From Streptomyces sp. SID486 (GTDB lineage: Bacteria; Actinomycetota; Actinomycetes; Streptomycetales; Streptomycetaceae): a stretch of 53,366 nt of DNA. A program made the position numbers and the translations under genes. The notes beneath the pieces are model-generated. The model searched no databases. It saw nothing but the letters and a program-made list of their open reading frames with translations, and was not told the DNA's origin. Below are positions 24,744 to 32,418 of this stretch, piece after piece (within the stretch, counting starts at the first letter, position 1; each line of letters starts with the position of its first letter). Location of the stretch: positions 1 through 53,366 of the forward strand of contig NZ_WWJT01000005.1 in assembly GCF_009865385.1 (NCBI RefSeq). The letters are read 5' to 3'.

Positions 24744-24766
24744 TTGTCAGTGCCGCGGTCCACAAT
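24744..24766 (+). promoter_or_regulatory. Candidate PafBC/RecA-NDp-type damage promoter of parC
   Basis: TTGTCAGTG (24744-24752), eight bases, then CACAAT (24761-24766) matches the actinobacterial LexA-independent damage motif TTGTCRGTG-N8-TAnnnT except for C at the first -10 position. It lies about 95 bp before the parC start. The rest of the 317-bp divergent region (24544-24860) has no gene. Confidence 0.6.
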
Positions 24767-24860
24767 GGTCCGCGACAGATCCGTCTTTCGCTTCAGCAAG
24801 AGCGAGCCGGAGGGTGCGCGCCCCCACGGCGAGCGACCAGATCAGGAGGAGCCGGCAGCG

Positions 24861-27320
24861 ATGGCCCGCCGCAGCACGAAGACCCCGCCGCCCGACGATT
24901 CGTTCGAGGAGAGGATCCTCGACATCGACGTCGTGGACGAGATGCGTGGCTCCTACCTCGAGTACGCGTACTCGGTCATCTACTCGCGCGCCCTGCCGGA
25001 CGCCCGTGACGGCCTCAAGCCCGTGCACCGCCGGATCGTGTACCAGATGAGCGAGATGGGCCTGCGCCCCGAACGCTCGTACGTGAAGTGCGCGCGTGTC
25101 GTCGGCGAGGTCATGGGCAAGCTGCACCCGCACGGCGACGCGTCGATCTACGACGCCCTCGTGCGCATGGCGCAGCCGTTCTCCATGCGCGTACCGCTGG
25201 TCGACGGGCACGGCAACTTCGGCTCGCTGGGCAACGACGACCCGCCGGCCGCCATGCGGTACACCGAGTGCCGGATGGCCGAAGCGGCGAGCCTGATGAC
25301 CGAGTCGATCGACGAGGACACGGTCGACTTCGCGCCGAACTACGACGGCCAGGAGCAGGAGCCGCTGGCGCTGCCCGCCGCCTTCCCGAACCTGCTGGTC
25401 AACGGCGCCTCGGGCATCGCGGTCGGGATGGCGACGAACATGCCCCCGCACAACCTGCGCGAGGTCATCGCCGCCGCCCGCCACCTGATCCGGTTCCCGG
25501 CCGCCGACCTGGACGCGCTGATGAAGCACGTCCCGGGGCCGGACCTGCCCACCGGCGGCCGGGTGGTCGGCCTGGACGGCATCCGGGACGCGTACGCGAC
25601 CGGGCGCGGCACCTTCAAGATGCGCGCCACGGTCTCGGTCGAGACCGTCACCGCCCGCCGCAAGGGTCTGGTGGTCACCGAACTGCCGTTCACGGTGGGC
25701 CCCGAGAAGGTCATCGCGAAGATCAAGGACCTGGTCAACGCCAAGAAGGTCCAGGGCATCGCCGACGTCAAGGACCTCACCGACCGCGAGCACGGCCTGC
25801 GCCTGGTCATCGAGATCAAGAACGGCTTCGTGCCGGAGGCCATCCTGGAGCAGCTGTACAAGCTGACCCCGATGGAGGAGTCCTTCGGCATCAACAACGT
25901 CGCCCTGGTCGACGGCCAGCCGCTCACCCTGGGCCTGAAGGAGCTGCTGGAGGTCTACCTCGACCACCGCTTCGACGTGGTCCGGCGCCGCAGCGAGTAC
26001 CGCCGGGGCCGCAAGCGCGACCGGCTGCACCTGGTCGAGGGCCTGCTGACCGCGCTGGTCGACATCGACGAGGTCATCCGGCTCATCCGCTCCAGCGAGA
26101 ACTCCGCCCAGGCCAAGGAACGCCTGATGGAGCGCTTCTCGCTGAGCGAGGTGCAGACGCAGTACATCCTCGACACCCCGCTGCGCCGGCTCACCAAGTA
26201 CGACCGGATCGAGCTGGAGGCGGAGAAGGACAAGCTCACCGCGGAGATCGAGGAGCTGACCCGGATCCTGGAGTCGGACGCGGAGCTGCGCAAGCTGGTC
26301 TCGGCCGAACTCGCGGCGGTGTCGAAGAAGTTCGGCACCGACCGGCGCACGGTCCTGCTGGAGTCCGCGGGCACCCCGGTGGCCGCCGTGCCGCTCCAGG
26401 TGGCCGACGACCCGTGCCGGGTGATGCTGTCCTCGACGGGCCTGCTGGCCCGTACGGCGACCGACGAGCCGTTCCCGGAGGCGGCGGGCGCCAAGCGCGT
26501 CAAGCACGACGTGATCGTCTCGGCGGTGCCGGCGACCGCGCGCGGCGTGGTCGGTGCGGTGACCTCGGCCGGCCGCCTGCTGCGCATCAACGTGGTCGAC
26601 CTGCCGCAGCTGCCCGAGGCGGCGGGCGCACCGAACCTCTCCGGAGGGGCCCCACTGGCGGAGTTCGTCTCCCTGGAGGGTGACGAGACGGTGGTCTGCC
26701 TGACCACGCTGGACGAGTCCTCCCCCGGCCTGGCGCTCGGCACCGAGCAGGGTGTCGTCAAGCGTGTGGTGCCCGACTACCCGTCCAACAAGGACGAGCT
26801 GGAGGTCATCTCGCTCCGGGAGGGCGACCGGATCGTCGGCGCGGTGGAGCTGCGCACCGGCGAGGAGGACCTGGTGTTCATCACGGACGACGCGCAACTG
26901 CTGCGCTTCCAGTCCTCCGTCGTCCGCCCGCAGGGCCGCCCGGCGGGCGGCATGGCGGGCATCAAGCTCACCGAGGGCGCGAAGGTGATCTCCTTCACGG
27001 CGATCGACCCGGCCGCCGACGCGGTGGTGTTCACGGTGGCGGGCTCGCGCGGCACGCTGGACGACTCGGTGCAGACGACGGCCAAGCTGACGCCGTTCGA
27101 CCAGTACCCGCGCAAGGGGCGGGCCACCGGCGGTGTGCGCTGCCAGCGGTTCCTGAAGGGCGAGGACTGCCTGTCCCTGGGCTGGGCGGGCCCGCTGCCC
27201 GCGCGCGCGGCCCAGAAGAACGGCACGCCGGTGGAGCTGCCGGAGCCGGACCCGCGCCGGGACGGCTCGGGCACGTCGCTGCCGAAGACGGTCGCGGTGG
27301 TGGCGGGGCCGGTGTCCTAG
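24861..27320 (+). CDS. parC: DNA topoisomerase IV subunit A (ParC)
   Basis: An 819-residue type IIA topoisomerase A subunit. Active-site Tyr134 is in AMRYTE. The breakage-reunion domain holds [20 protein letters not shown] (87-106), and six-blade-type C-terminal repeats run from about 510 onward. No GyrA-box is obvious in the C-terminal domain, which favours topo IV over gyrase. AGGAGG upstream fixes the ATG. It decatenates daughter chromosomes together with ParE, encoded 12.5 kb away on the other strand. The residue matching E. coli GyrA Ser83 is Ala94, while the Asp87 equivalent (D98) is kept. Confidence 0.95.
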   Translation: MARRSTKTPPPDDSFEERILDIDVVDEMRGSYLEYAYSVIYSRALPDARDGLKPVHRRIVYQMSEMGLRPERSYVKCARVVGEVMGKLHPHGDASIYDALVRMAQPFSMRVPLVDGHGNFGSLGNDDPPAAMRYTECRMAEAASLMTESIDEDTVDFAPNYDGQEQEPLALPAAFPNLLVNGASGIAVGMATNMPPHNLREVIAAARHLIRFPAADLDALMKHVPGPDLPTGGRVVGLDGIRDAYATGRGTFKMRATVSVETVTARRKGLVVTELPFTVGPEKVIAKIKDLVNAKKVQGIADVKDLTDREHGLRLVIEIKNGFVPEAILEQLYKLTPMEESFGINNVALVDGQPLTLGLKELLEVYLDHRFDVVRRRSEYRRGRKRDRLHLVEGLLTALVDIDEVIRLIRSSENSAQAKERLMERFSLSEVQTQYILDTPLRRLTKYDRIELEAEKDKLTAEIEELTRILESDAELRKLVSAELAAVSKKFGTDRRTVLLESAGTPVAAVPLQVADDPCRVMLSSTGLLARTATDEPFPEAAGAKRVKHDVIVSAVPATARGVVGAVTSAGRLLRINVVDLPQLPEAAGAPNLSGGAPLAEFVSLEGDETVVCLTTLDESSPGLALGTEQGVVKRVVPDYPSNKDELEVISLREGDRIVGAVELRTGEEDLVFITDDAQLLRFQSSVVRPQGRPAGGMAGIKLTEGAKVISFTAIDPAADAVVFTVAGSRGTLDDSVQTTAKLTPFDQYPRKGRATGGVRCQRFLKGEDCLSLGWAGPLPARAAQKNGTPVELPEPDPRRDGSGTSLPKTVAVVAGPVS

Positions 27321-27533
27321 ACGGGCGGGTCCGCCGGGTCACCGGGTCGGTGCTCCAGCGGGGCCGATGTCCCCGGGAGGGCCGGTGTTCCGGGCGGATG
27401 GCTCCGCCGGGTCACCGGGCCGGTGCTCCAGCGGGCCGGTCCTCCAGCGGGCCGGTGCTCCAGCGGGTCGGCGATCCGGCAGGGCCGCTGTCGTGGTGGG
27501 CTCGGTGTTTCAGACGGGCGGGTCCGCCGGGTC
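27319..27533. repeat. Short direct repeats between parC and the CobW gene
   Basis: A 22-bp sequence starting AGACGGGCGGGTCCG occurs exactly at 27319-27340 and 27512-27533. The first copy spans the parC stop and the second encodes the last residues of the CobW protein. Between them, the 16-bp unit GGTGCTCCAGCGGGCC is repeated three times in tandem near 27420-27468, and a block of about 33 bp (TCCGCCGGGTCACCGGG...) is duplicated 72 bp apart (near 27330 and 27402). The region looks like locally duplicated non-coding DNA. Confidence 0.75.
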
Positions 27534-28583
27534 GGCTTCCGCTCCGGCCGGACCCCGTACGTAGCGCAGGACGCCCCACATGCCGTGTTCGTCGGCGTGC
27601 GGGGCGTCGTCCGCGCACGCCTCCAGTTCCTTGCCGAGAGCGTCCGTGTCGATGCCCGAGCCGATCAGCACGAGCTGGGTGCGGCGGGCCTCGCCGGGCG
27701 GCCAGGGCTCCGGATAAAAGCGCAGGAACCGGCCGACGGCGTGGACGGCGTAACGGTTGGCCGGGTCGTACGGCCCGAAGTCGACGTACCCCTTGATCCG
27801 GTACAGCCCCTCGGGCCGGCTGTCCAGGAACCGCATGAGCCGACGCGGCTCCATGGGGACATCGGAGGGGAAGGACAGGCTGTCGTAGCCGGTGTGCAGG
27901 TGTCCGGCGGGAGCGGTGTGCTCGTGCAGGTCGTCGAAGGACAACTGCCCGACGCGCTCCTCGCTCGGCCGGCAGTCGAAGAGGAACTCGGGGTCGATCC
28001 GCCCGTAGGTGGCGGGGACCACGGCCGCACGGTCGGTGAGGGAACGGACGAGTCCGAGGACCCGGCCGGCGTCGGCGGCACGGTCGAGCTTGTTGACGAC
28101 GACCAGGTCGGCGAGGGCCAGGTGCCGGTCGATCTCGGGGTGCTTCGCGCGCGTGTCGTCGAACTCGGCGGCGTCGACGACCTCGACGAGTCCGCCGTAG
28201 ACGATGCCGGGGTGCTCGCTGGCGAGCACCATGCGCACGAGTTCCTGCGGCTCGGCGAGCCCGCTGGCCTCGATGACGATCACGTCGATGCCGGCGGCCG
28301 GCGCGGCGAGCCGGTCCAGGTAGAGGTCGAGTTCACCCGCGTCGACCGCGCAGCACAGGCAGCCGTTGCCGAGTGAGACGGTCGAGTCGCCGAGCGCGCC
28401 GGCCACCGCCATCGCGTCGATCTCGATGGCCCCGAAGTCGTTGACGATCGCCCCGATACGGCTGCCTCCGCTGCGGTGCAGGAGGTGGTTGAGGAGCGTG
28501 GTCTTCCCGGAGCCCAGGAACCCGGCGAGCACGACGACCGGGATCTGCTGCGGAGCACGGCTGGTGTCCTGGCTGTTCGCCAT
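27510..28583 (-). CDS. CobW/COG0523 family GTP-binding metallochaperone
   Basis: A 357-residue G3E GTPase. It has a P-loop GFLGSGKTT (about 18-26), the metal-binding GCLCC (CxCC) motif, a switch region around VIVIEASGLAEP, and the NKLD guanine-specificity motif. The C-terminal CobW_C domain contains HTGYDSLSFPSDVPMEPRRLMRFLD. The family moves zinc, cobalt or other metals to client proteins. No Zur-type operator is visible upstream, and the client is unknown. GGGGA precedes the ATG. A GGCTTC hexanucleotide run lies about 40 bp upstream (28620-28640). Confidence 0.92.
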   Translation of the reverse strand: MANSQDTSRAPQQIPVVVLAGFLGSGKTTLLNHLLHRSGGSRIGAIVNDFGAIEIDAMAVAGALGDSTVSLGNGCLCCAVDAGELDLYLDRLAAPAAGIDVIVIEASGLAEPQELVRMVLASEHPGIVYGGLVEVVDAAEFDDTRAKHPEIDRHLALADLVVVNKLDRAADAGRVLGLVRSLTDRAAVVPATYGRIDPEFLFDCRPSEERVGQLSFDDLHEHTAPAGHLHTGYDSLSFPSDVPMEPRRLMRFLDSRPEGLYRIKGYVDFGPYDPANRYAVHAVGRFLRFYPEPWPPGEARRTQLVLIGSGIDTDALGKELEACADDAPHADEHGMWGVLRYVRGPAGAEADPADPPV

Positions 28584-28671
28584 GCTGTTCCCCAAGGGGT
28601 GACCTCTCTCCTGTGAACCGGCTTCGGCTTCGGCTTCGGCCCAGGATAAGAGGGTCCTCGGGGTCGTTGCG

Positions 28672-29837
28672 TCAGCCGGCCGCGGGCACCGCCACCGGCG
28701 CCCGGGGTCCCACATACCGCGCAGCCGGGCGGATGATCTTGGAGTCGGCCGCCTGTTCCAGGACGTTGGCGCTCCAGCCCACGACGCGTGCCGCCGCGAA
28801 GGTGGGGGTGAACATCTCCCGGGGCAGACCGCAGAGTTCCATGACCACCCCGGCGTAGAACTCGACGTTGGTGTGCAGCTCGCGCCCGGGTTTCAGTTCG
28901 GCGAGGATCGCCTCCACCCGGCGCTCGACCTCCACCGCGAACTCCACCCGGGGGCCGCCGAAGCCGAGGGCGATCTCCCGCAGCATCCGCGAGCGGGGGT
29001 CCTCCGTGCGGTAGACGGCGTGCCCGAAGCCCATGATCCGGTCACCGGCGAGGACCCGCTCGCGGATCCAGGGGTCGATGCGGTCGGGCGTGCCGATGGC
29101 GTCCAGCGTGTCAGGGCCCGGCTGGGCGCGCCTCCGTGCAGCGGTCCGGACAGGGCGCCGACGGCACCGGACAGGCAAGCCGCGACGTCGGCGCCCGTGG
29201 AGGCGATGACGCGTGCGGTGAAGGTTGACGCATTGAATCCGTGGTCGACGGTGGAGATCAGGTATTGCTCGACCGCACGTGCCCGACGTGGATCCGGTTC
29301 CGAACCGGTCAACATGTACAGGTAGTTGGCGGCGTACGGGAGGTCGTCACGCGGCTCGACCGGGTCGAGCCCCCGCCCGAGCCGGTACAGCGCGGTGAGC
29401 AGGGTGGGTACGGCTGCACAGACAGCCACCGTGTCGGCGCGACGCCGGTCGGTGTCGATGTCGTACACGGGCCGCAGACCGCGCGCGGCACCCAGCAGGG
29501 ACAGCGCCGTGCGCAGCCCGGCCAGGGGCCCGGACAGCCGGCCTGCGGCGGCGATCGCGGGCAGGACCGCGCGGACGTCCCCCGGCAGGTGCCGCAGGGC
29601 GGCCGTCTCCGCGGCGAAGGCGGCGCCGCGCGACGCGTCGGGGAGCGTGCCGTGGACCAGGAGATGCCAGACGTCCTCGAAGCCGCGGCCGCGCGCGAGG
29701 TCGACGGCGGAGTACTGCCGGTAGTGATAGAAGCCCTCCCTGCCGCGGACGTCGCCGACCTGCGTCTCGGCGACGACGACACCCGCGAGACCGCGCGGGG
29801 CGTCGATGAGCGGGGTGGCGGCCCTGTTGATGCGCAT
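28672..29837 (-). pseudogene. Citrate synthase, frameshifted
   Basis: Conceptually this is a 388-residue citrate synthase beginning MRINRAATPLIDAPRGLAGVVVAETQVGDV after a strong GGAGGAAAG site. The first catalytic His (H234, GPLHGGAP) is in one frame. From about residue 241 the reading frame breaks: one C is missing on the plus strand next to 29112. The remainder (LDAIGTPDRI, the second catalytic His in GFGHAVYRTEDPRS, TNVEFYAG and GWSANVLEQ) continues in another frame to 28672. As written, translation would end at 28893 with about 73 wrong residues and lack half of the active site. It may be a true recent pseudogene or a sequence error. It is divergent from the HTH-citrate synthase fusion. 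Confidence 0.88.
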
Positions 29838-29885
29838 GACTTTCCTCCCTGAGCTTGATCCGACTGTCCATGCTTGACTCACGGC

Positions 29886-29915
29886 GTGTCAATATTGATT
29901 CGATCAATGTATAGC
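29886..29915 (+). promoter_or_regulatory. Shared operator/promoter of the divergent citrate synthase genes
   Basis: A perfect 15-bp inverted repeat, ATTGATTCGATCAAT (29894-29908), overlaps a second palindrome, TCAATATTGA (29889-29898). A TATAGC box (29910-29915) and a weak GTGTCA (29886-29891) bracket it with an 18-bp spacer. The operator therefore sits between -35 and -10, as in MerR-regulated promoters. This AT-rich patch is exceptional in its GC-rich setting. A minus-strand -35-like TTGATG (29916-29921) could serve the other gene. Confidence 0.6.
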
Positions 29916-29941
29916 CATCAAGCTGTGCACAGGGGACTACG

Positions 29942-31213
29942 GTGGCCCTCATGCGCGATCACGACACCGCTCCCCACCGTCCGGGGCCCCGGCTGACCAC
30001 CAAGGAGACCGCCGAGCTGCTCGGTGTGAAGCCCGAGACGGTCTACGCGTACGTGAGCCGCGGTCTGCTCAGCAGCCGGCGCGAACCCGGCGGCCGGGCC
30101 AGCACCTTCGAGGCCAAGGAGGTGGAGGCCCTCGCCCGCCGCAACCGGCGTGAGGCGGCCGGGGGCCAGGGCTCCGGCGGTGACCTGTCCGTCCGCACCC
30201 GGATCACCCTCATCGAGCGGGACCGGTACTACTTCCGGGGCGTGGACGCCGTCGAACTGGCCCTCCGGCACTCCTACGAGGAGGTCGCGGAGTGGCTGTG
30301 GACCGGCGGGCTGACCCCCGGGGTGACGTTCACGGCACCCGAGGGCACCGTCAAGGTCGCCCGCCGCGCGGTGGACGCCCTGTCCGAACACGCCTCGCCC
30401 GTCGACCGGCTGCGGGTGGCGGCGGTCGCCATGGCGGCCGAGGACCCGCTGCGCTTCGACCTGTCCGAGGCGGCCGTGCTGAGCACCGCGCGCATCCTCA
30501 TCCCCACCCTGGTGGCCGCCCTGCCGCGGAACGGGCACGACCACCGGGAAGACGCCGAAAGCCCGCTGGCCCGCCGGCTGTGGGGCCGGCTGACCGGCCG
30601 CCCGGCCGACGAGGCGTCCCTGCGCGTCCTGGACACCGCGCTGGCGCTGCTCGCCGACCACGACCTGGCCGCGTCCACGCTCGCGGTCCGGGTCGCCGCC
30701 TCGGCCCGGGCACACGCGTACGCGGCCGTCTCGGCCGGGCTCGGCGTGCTGGAGGGCCCGCTGCACGGCGCGGCCAGCGGCCTGGCCCACCGGATGCTGC
30801 TGGACGTGCTCGACCAGGGCACCGCGGTCCCCGTCATCGCCGAGGAACTGCGCGCCGGCCGTCGCGTGCCCGGTCTCGGCCACCGTCTGTACCCGGGCGA
30901 GGACCCCCGCGCGCGGGTGCTGTTCGAACTGCTGGAGCAGGTCCCGGGCGCGGAGTCCGCGCTGCTCGCGGCCCGGGACGTCGTCGCCACGACCGCCCGG
31001 CACACCCCGCTGCACGCCAACGTGGACCTGGCCCTGGCGGTGTTCACCGCGTCCTGCGGCATGCCTGCCACGGCCGGTGAGACGATCTTCGCCGTCGCCC
31101 GGACGGCGGGCTGGATCGCCCACGCCCTGGAGGAGTACGGCGAGCGTCCGCTGCGCATGCGGCCCAGCGGCCACTACGTCGGCCCGCGCCCGCCCCAGCC
31201 CCTCCCGGAGTAG
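29942..31213 (+). CDS. Citrate synthase with N-terminal helix-turn-helix domain
   Basis: A 423-residue protein in two parts. Residues about 16-70 (LTTKETAELLGVKPETVYAYVSRGLLSSRR then GRASTFEAKEVEALARR) form a MerR/excisionase-like winged HTH. Residues about 80-415 form a complete citrate synthase with H275 (GPLHGAASG), H314 (GLGHRLYPGEDPRAR) and D362 (HANVDLALAVF) at the catalytic positions. Citrate synthase condenses oxaloacetate and acetyl-CoA; a 2-methylcitrate role is also possible. The HTH may bind DNA or may only be structural. The GTG at 29942 has AGGGGAC upstream; an ATG at 29951 is an alternative. A palindrome lies 34 bp upstream. Confidence 0.92.
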   Translation: MALMRDHDTAPHRPGPRLTTKETAELLGVKPETVYAYVSRGLLSSRREPGGRASTFEAKEVEALARRNRREAAGGQGSGGDLSVRTRITLIERDRYYFRGVDAVELALRHSYEEVAEWLWTGGLTPGVTFTAPEGTVKVARRAVDALSEHASPVDRLRVAAVAMAAEDPLRFDLSEAAVLSTARILIPTLVAALPRNGHDHREDAESPLARRLWGRLTGRPADEASLRVLDTALALLADHDLAASTLAVRVAASARAHAYAAVSAGLGVLEGPLHGAASGLAHRMLLDVLDQGTAVPVIAEELRAGRRVPGLGHRLYPGEDPRARVLFELLEQVPGAESALLAARDVVATTARHTPLHANVDLALAVFTASCGMPATAGETIFAVARTAGWIAHALEEYGERPLRMRPSGHYVGPRPPQPLPE

Positions 31214-31247
31214 GACACCCCCGGGCCGGAAGTCCCTCCGCGCGGAG

Positions 31248-31266
31248 TCAGGTTAGGCTCACCTCT
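31248..31266 (+). promoter_or_regulatory. Iron box (DmdR1/IdeR operator) overlapping a leaderless start
   Basis: TCAGGTTAGGCTCACCTCT matches 16 of 19 positions of TTAGGTTAGGCTCACCTAA. It ends one base before the GTG start of the next gene. The TAGGCT inside it is at -10 distance from that GTG, so the transcript would start at or next to the start codon and repressor binding would block RNA polymerase directly. Confidence 0.8.
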
Positions 31267-32208
31267 GTGAGTAGGTGCGCGACCGTCTCCCGCAGCCTTG
31301 ACGAGCCGGTTTCCGGCACGGCTGCCCTGGCGACGACATGGCTGCTGCTGGAACAGCCCGGCCCCTGGGGCGCCAAGGCGCTCACTTCCAGCCATCTGGA
31401 CCCCGCGCTGGGCCGGGCGCTGGAGGCCGCCGCCGAGGGAACCGGCGTCCGGATCGCGCTCATCCGCCGCCCCGGACGCCACGCCGATCCCGGCACGCCG
31501 CCGATGCGGCAGGTCTACGCCGCGCACACCGTTCCCGGCCGGGTGTGGCTGCACAGCGCCACCACCCGGGATCCGCGGCGGCTGCTCGGTCTCGACTTCG
31601 GTGCCCTCGGGACGGGCGACCACCGTTCTTTCGGCGCCGCCCTCGACGGCCTGCCCCACCGGGGTGACCCGCTGGCGCTCGTGTGCACCAACAGCAAGCG
31701 CGACCGCTGCTGCGCCCTGCTGGGCCGTCCCCTGGCCACGGAGCTGGTCGCGTCCGGGGTGCCGGGCGTCTGGGAGGTCACCCATCTGGGTGGACATCGG
31801 TTCGCCCCGACGGTGCTCGTCCTGCCGTACGGCTACGCCTACGGCCGCGCGGAGGCGCACACCGTCAAGGAGGCCCTGCACGGCGTCCGGGAGGGGCGCG
31901 TGGTGGTCGAGGGATGCCGGGGGTGCTCCGCGTGGGACCGGCCCGGCCAGGCGGCGGAGCTGGCCGTACGGTCGGCGGCGCGCGAGTACCGGGCGGGCGT
32001 GCTGAGCGTCGTACGGACCGAGGGGCCGGCCGCGCGCCGTGAGGTCACCGTGGCCCACGCCGACGGCCGCCGATGGCGGGTCACCGTGGCGCAGGGGGCG
32101 TCGCTGCCGCCCCGCCCGGAGAGCTGCGGCGCGGCGGTGCTGGGGACCCCCGCGCGGATGGACGTGATCGACGTGCGCGAACTGGGGCGAACGGCGCTGG
32201 CGAGCTAG
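31267..32208 (+). CDS. Sucrase/ferredoxin-like (thioredoxin-fold Fe-S) protein
   Basis: A 313-residue member of the Suc_Fer-like family. The N-terminus (CATVSRSLDEPVSGTAALATTWLLLEQPGPWG) and the C-terminal thioredoxin-like ferredoxin part, with cysteines in LVCTNSKRDRCCALLGRPLA and VVEGCRGCSAWD, fit the family. It may bind a [2Fe-2S] cluster and act in electron transfer, perhaps in iron release from siderophores; that role is inference from the iron box that abuts its start. The GTG at 31267 matches the usual N-terminus but has no Shine-Dalgarno site, consistent with leaderless translation. Confidence 0.85.
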   Translation: MSRCATVSRSLDEPVSGTAALATTWLLLEQPGPWGAKALTSSHLDPALGRALEAAAEGTGVRIALIRRPGRHADPGTPPMRQVYAAHTVPGRVWLHSATTRDPRRLLGLDFGALGTGDHRSFGAALDGLPHRGDPLALVCTNSKRDRCCALLGRPLATELVASGVPGVWEVTHLGGHRFAPTVLVLPYGYAYGRAEAHTVKEALHGVREGRVVVEGCRGCSAWDRPGQAAELAVRSAAREYRAGVLSVVRTEGPAARREVTVAHADGRRWRVTVAQGASLPPRPESCGAAVLGTPARMDVIDVRELGRTALAS

Positions 32209-32252
32209 CCCGGCCGGGTGCAGGCGCGGCCCCCGGCCATGATCGTCGCGAT

Positions 32253-32295
32253 GCCCGGTCAAACCGCCGTGCCCGGTCAACAGGTCGACGGTCAA
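32253..32295 (+). repeat. Three direct CGGTCAA repeats upstream of the CitA-type kinase
   Basis: CGGTCAA occurs at 32256-32262, 32274-32280 and 32289-32295, the first two inside identical GCCCGGTCAA decamers. The phases are 18 and 15 bp. Such direct repeats are typical response-regulator sites and could be the binding site for the regulator of this operon. The 210-bp gap 32209-32418 has no gene. Confidence 0.45.
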
Positions 32296-32418
32296 TGTTG
32301 CTCCGTCCACTCCGTACGGCGTCCGTCAACGATCGGCTTCCGGGACCATGCAGAAGGCCAAGCGATCCGTGCCACATCCGCTGGGGTGCGTCCGCCCGTC
32401 CCACGTACCGTCGGGGGC

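Noticed and set aside
24747..26897. A 716-codon minus-strand open frame opposite parC
   Set aside because: It is opposite the clearly identified parC reading frame, composed of shadow-like residues (Asp, Arg, Val, Leu, Gln), and without a ribosome site or domain.
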